Positions 13,473 through 16,010 of a stretch of 16,010 nt of DNA are shown here, one piece after another. Origin of the DNA: Chloroflexota bacterium. GTDB taxonomy: Bacteria > Chloroflexota > Anaerolineae > CG2-30-64-16. The stretch spans positions 1 through 16,010 of the forward strand of contig JAKPQT010000436.1 of NCBI GenBank assembly GCA_029555885.1. Reading direction: 5' to 3'. The notes under the pieces are model-generated. The model was not told where the DNA came from. It made no database searches and worked only from the letters and a program-made list of their open reading frames with translations. Each line of letters opens with the position of its first letter. Position 1 is the first letter of the stretch. A program made the translations under genes and the position numbers.

Positions 13473-14597
13473 GATTATCAGCGTCGCGTCGCCGAAGCTG
13501 TAGAAGCGGTAACGCTCGCGGATGGCCTCGGCATAGGCCCGGTCGATCAGCTCCTTGCCGGCGAACGCACTGACCAGCATCAGCAGGGTCGAGCGCGGCA
13601 GGTGGAAGTTGGTCAGCATGGCATCCACCGCGCGGAAGCGGTGGCCGGGGGTGATATACAGGTCGGTCTCGCCGGTGAACGCGGCGACGGTCTGCCAGCC
13701 GCACACGGCGCCTTCCGGGATATCGTCGCAGGGCTTGTAACCGAGCGCGATTTTGGCTGCGCTCTCCAGCGTGCGCACGACGGTCGTGCCGATGGCGATG
13801 ACCCGCCCCCCGGAGAGCCGCGTCTCGTTGACCGCGCGCGCAGTCTCCGCGCTCAGCGAGGCCCACTCGCGATGGATGTGGTGTTGTTCGATGTCCTCGG
13901 CCTGCACCGGGCGGAAAGTGTCCAGCCCGATGTGCAGCGTGACGAACGCCAGGTTGACGCCCCGCTCGCGCAGCGCGACCAGCAGCTCCGGCGTGAAGTG
14001 CAGTCCGGCGGTGGAGGAGGCGACCGAGCCCTCGATGCGGCTGTACACGGTCTGGTACCGTTCGGGGTCGGCCAGCGGCGTGTGGATGTACGGCGGCAGC
14101 GGCGTCTCGCCCACGTCCCACAGCCACTCGCTGGCGGGCGGGTCGAACGCGACGATGCGGCTGCCCGTCTCGGTCTCGCTAATGATGGTGGCAACTATCT
14201 CAGGGCCGCCGTCGCGGTGCAGCACAATCACCCGAACGCCGGGCCGCAGCCCCTTGCCGCCCACGAGGCATTCCCAGGTCTCTCCCCTCACCCCCGGCCC
14301 CTCTCCCCAACTGCCAGTTGGGGAGAGGGGTGAAGGGGTGAGGGGCCGCAGCAGGAACAGCTCGACCGCGCCGCCGGTGGACTTCGTGCCGTGCAGCCGC
14401 GCGGGGATGACCCGGCTGTCGTTGCCGACCAGCAGGTCGCCCGGCTGCATGTACTCCACGACATCGCGGAACAGCCGGTGTTCCAGCGCGCCGGTGGCGT
14501 GGTGGATAACGAGCAGCCGCGACGCGTCGCGCGGCTCGACCGGCGTCTGCGCGATCAGCTCCGGCGGCAGGTGATAATCAAACTCGCTCGTCTTCAT
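13470..14597 (-). CDS. queA: S-adenosylmethionine:tRNA ribosyltransferase-isomerase
   Basis: A 375-residue QueA, the enzyme that adds the SAM ribosyl group to preQ1 in tRNA to give epoxyqueuosine. The N-terminus FDYHLPPELIAQTPVEPRDASRLLV is characteristic. So are LLVGNDSRVIPARL, the central EGSVASSTAGLHFTPELL and VTLHIGLDTFRPVQ, and the C-terminal GETDLYITPGH with TNFHLPRSTLLMLVSAFAG. The protein is longer than usual because residues 85-107 or so (LTPSPLSPTGSWGEGPGVR) are encoded by a hairpin repeat inserted in frame in domain II. Flanking family residues (VELFLLRP and TWECLV) are intact, so the protein is probably functional. It follows ruvB on the same strand, a common neighbour order in bacteria. 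SD support at 14597 is weak. Confidence 0.96.
   Translation of the reverse strand: MKTSEFDYHLPPELIAQTPVEPRDASRLLVIHHATGALEHRLFRDVVEYMQPGDLLVGNDSRVIPARLHGTKSTGGAVELFLLRPLTPSPLSPTGSWGEGPGVRGETWECLVGGKGLRPGVRVIVLHRDGGPEIVATIISETETGSRIVAFDPPASEWLWDVGETPLPPYIHTPLADPERYQTVYSRIEGSVASSTAGLHFTPELLVALRERGVNLAFVTLHIGLDTFRPVQAEDIEQHHIHREWASLSAETARAVNETRLSGGRVIAIGTTVVRTLESAAKIALGYKPCDDIPEGAVCGWQTVAAFTGETDLYITPGHRFRAVDAMLTNFHLPRSTLLMLVSAFAGKELIDRAYAEAIRERYRFYSFGDATLII
14284..14345. repeat. Family E hairpin repeat inserted inside queA
   Basis: The inner arms CCCCTCTCCCCAACT (14298-14312) and AGTTGGGGAGAGGGG (14316-14330) pair perfectly over 15 bp around a 3-nt loop. The outer arms CCCCTCACCCC (14284-14294) and GGGGTGAGGGG (14335-14345) also pair. 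Translated in the queA frame it gives LTPSPLSPTGSWGEGPGV, a peptide I recognise as typical of this dispersed repeat type. Confidence 0.85.
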
Positions 14598-14611
14598 GTT
14601 TCACTGTGAGT

Positions 14612-14763
14612 AATAGAACGCTGATGACGCTGATTAGACTGATTTTCGCTGACTCTTTTTCGTTTTTGACCGTCACGCACTTCTGTGAAAGCTCTATACC
14701 CACATAAAAAATAAATCAGCGTTCATCAGGGCCAAGCGCAGCTTGGCACATCAGCGTTCTATT
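14612..14763. repeat. Family A inverted repeat, copy 4 (queA/ruvB spacer)
   Basis: The left arm AATAGAACGCTGATGACGCT and the right arm ending CATCAGCGTTCTATT enclose about 90 bp. As in copy 1, the right arm carries a nested hairpin, GCCAAG (14731-14736), loop CGCAG, CTTGGC (14742-14747). The ruvB stop lies one base outside the element, so this end is immediately 3' of ruvB. Confidence 0.85.
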
Positions 14764-15798
14764 TCACTTCCCCTCTTGGAATAGCCCAGGCTGCTCTGCT
14801 GACTCTGGGTACGGTTCGCCCAGGTGCTCGTACGCGCGGCGGGTGGCGACGCGGCCGCGCGGGGTGCGTTCGAGGAAGCCGAGCTGCAGCAGGTACGGCT
14901 CCACCACGTCCATGATGGTGTCCGGTTCCTCCGAGAGGGCCGCGGCGATGGTCTCCAGCCCGACCGGCCCGCCCCGGAAGTCGCGGATGATGCGGCCGAT
15001 GACCTGCCGGTCGAGCGCGTCCAGCCCCAGCTCGTCGATCTCCAGCAGGGCGAGCGCCTCGTGCGCCATCTGCTGATTGATGACGCCGTCCGACCGGACC
15101 TGCGCATAGTCGCGCACCCGGCGCAGCAGCCGCAGCGCGACGCGCGGCGTGCCCCGGCCGCGGCGCGCGACCTCCGCCACCCCGTCCGGCGTGATGGGCG
15201 CCTGCAGCAGCCGCGCGGCCCGGCTGACGATGGCCTCCATCGCGTCCAGTTCGTAGAAGTCGAAGCGGTAGACCGCGCCGAAGCGGGCGCGCAGCGGGGC
15301 CGTCATCAGCGCAAGGCGGGTCGTCGCGCCGATGAGCGTGAAACGGGGCAGCTTGAGCCGGATGTTTCGCGCGCTCGGCCCCTTGCCGATGACGATATCG
15401 AGCGCGAAGTCCTCCATCGCGGGGTAGAGCACCTCTTCGACCGCCCGGCCCAGCCGGTGCACCTCGTCGATGAACAGGATGTCGCCCGCGCGCAGGTTGG
15501 TGAGGATGGCCGCCAGGTCGCCCGCCCGCTCGATCGCCGGGCCGGCCGTCACCTTGAGCCCTACGCCCATCTCGTTGCTGAGGGCATGAGCGAGCGTCGT
15601 TTTGCCGAGGCCGGGCGGGCCATAGAACAGCACGTGGTCCAGCGGCTCCTTGCGCGCGCGCGCGGCGTCGATCAGGATCCTGAGGTTTTCCCGCAGGCGA
15701 TCCTGGCCCAACATCTCGTCGAGCGTGCGCGGCCGCAGCGCCGCGTCCACGACCACTTCCTCCGGCCGCCCCTGGGGTGAGATTGCGCGTTCGGTCAT
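14764..15798 (-). CDS. ruvB: Holliday junction branch migration DNA helicase RuvB
   Basis: A 344-residue RuvB, the AAA+ motor that with RuvA drives branch migration of Holliday junctions. [19 protein letters not shown] (21-39) opens the conserved region. Walker A GPPGLGKT is at 60-67, Walker B ILFIDEVH at 107-114, and the sensor region has [14 protein letters not shown] winged-helix C-terminal domain ends in [20 protein letters not shown]. Length and order are normal. The frame is open further upstream to 15993, but that extension translates repeat DNA, and RuvB homology begins just after the ATG at 15798 (weak AGG upstream). ruvA is not in the window. queA follows on the same strand beyond a family A repeat. 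Regulation may involve the palindrome at 15820-15856. Confidence 0.96.
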   Translation of the reverse strand: MTERAISPQGRPEEVVVDAALRPRTLDEMLGQDRLRENLRILIDAARARKEPLDHVLFYGPPGLGKTTLAHALSNEMGVGLKVTAGPAIERAGDLAAILTNLRAGDILFIDEVHRLGRAVEEVLYPAMEDFALDIVIGKGPSARNIRLKLPRFTLIGATTRLALMTAPLRARFGAVYRFDFYELDAMEAIVSRAARLLQAPITPDGVAEVARRGRGTPRVALRLLRRVRDYAQVRSDGVINQQMAHEALALLEIDELGLDALDRQVIGRIIRDFRGGPVGLETIAAALSEEPDTIMDVVEPYLLQLGFLERTPRGRVATRRAYEHLGEPYPESAEQPGLFQEGK

Positions 15799-15819
15799 AC
15801 CCAACCTGCTTAGAATAAA

Positions 15820-15856
15820 TGTGCGTATCCCCGCTATTATAGCAGAGATACGCACA
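15820..15856 (-). promoter_or_regulatory. Palindrome enclosing a TATAAT -10 box upstream of ruvB
   Basis: TGTGCGTATC (15820-15829) and GATACGCACA (15847-15856) are perfect 10-bp arms 17 bp apart. Between them lies a smaller palindrome, GCTATTATAGC, which on the minus strand contains TATAAT (15841-15836). The ruvB ATG is 37 nt downstream of it. A -35 is weak (TTATGA at 18-bp spacing). The layout suits an operator over the promoter, possibly damage-responsive given the gene, but it matches no LexA box I know. Confidence 0.5.
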
Positions 15857-15898
15857 CTATCATAACGCGTGGAATTTCCGGAGCCACCAGCGGCATCT

Positions 15899-15942
15899 CC
15901 CCCTCTCCTGAAGAACCGCTTTTCATTCTTCAGGAGAGGGGG
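15899..15942. repeat. Family E-like hairpin upstream of ruvB
   Basis: CCCCCTCTCCTGAAGAA (15899-15915) and TTCTTCAGGAGAGGGGG (15926-15942) pair perfectly over 17 bp with a 10-nt loop. The GGCCGGGGGGTGAGG that follows resembles the outer part of the hairpin inside queA. It lies 14 bp beyond the stop of the gene at the right edge and may serve as its 3'-end structure. Confidence 0.8.
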
Positions 15943-15955
15943 CCGGGGGGTGAGG

Positions 15956-16010
15956 TCACTCCACAGCCTCGAACGACGCCACCACCTGCTCAAACACCTG
16001 CAGCTCCTCC
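15956..16010 (-). CDS. C-terminal end of an unidentified gene (runs off right edge)
   Basis: The last 17 codons of a minus-strand frame, [16 protein letters not shown] then TGA, are visible. The codon use is GC-rich like the neighbours, and a hairpin follows the stop directly. The tail does not look like the end of RuvA. It is too short to assign a family, and even its coding status is only likely. Confidence 0.4.
   Translation of the reverse strand, partial: EELQVFEQVVASFEAVE

Noticed and set aside
15799..15993. N-terminal extension of RuvB to 409 residues
   Set aside because: The extra 65 codons translate hairpin repeat and promoter-like DNA; RuvB homology starts just after the ATG at 15798.

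Overview
The window is a GC-rich stretch of bacterial chromosome with mostly co-directional genes: most lie on the minus strand, and only a DUF2568-type membrane protein and a GH130 enzyme lie on the plus strand. Gene content (CBS-domain protein, chromate-type transporter, URO-D-like protein, cytoplasmic-type sulfatase, GH130, GH4, queA next to ruvB) together with many palindromic repeats resembles environmental Chloroflexota (Anaerolineae-like) genomes. That placement is inference; the window holds no rRNA or other firm taxonomic marker.

Left part (1-6.8 kb), all minus strand: the 5' end of an acyl-CoA dehydrogenase gene, a CBS-pair protein, chrA, a GNAT acetyltransferase, an SMP-30/gluconolactonase, a URO-D-like protein, an isoprenylcysteine-methyltransferase-like membrane protein and an SDR. 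From chrA to the SDR, every spacer is filled almost from one gene's start to the next gene's stop by an inverted repeat. Several repeat families (called A to E here) are involved.

Middle (6.8-9.0 kb): a GT-B/MurG-like glycosyltransferase gene carries two in-frame palindromic repeats. Its 5' end is present twice as a 97-bp direct repeat (5 mismatches, offset 907 bp). Between the copies lies a lower-GC two-gene module: an MNT-type nucleotidyltransferase and an overlapping 90-residue partner. This is the most accessory-looking part of the window.

Right part (9.0-16.0 kb): a DUF2568 protein converges on a type I sulfatase. The sulfatase diverges from a GH130 glycoside phosphorylase/hydrolase across a 66-bp spacer holding a perfect 15-bp palindrome. 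GH130 converges on a GH4 NAD-dependent glycosidase. Sulfatase, GH130 and GH4 probably form a cytoplasmic oligosaccharide-processing set, and the SMP-30, URO-D-like and SDR genes to the left are common company for such sets. Then come queA, with a hairpin repeat inserted in frame, and ruvB, preceded by a palindrome that encloses a perfect TATAAT. A short C-terminal remnant of another gene lies at the right edge.

No rRNA, tRNA, CRISPR array, transposase or integrase gene was seen. No spacer without a gene exceeds 300 bases. The longest is 8763-9042, which contains the duplicated glycosyltransferase 5' end and about 110 bp of unrecognised sequence.
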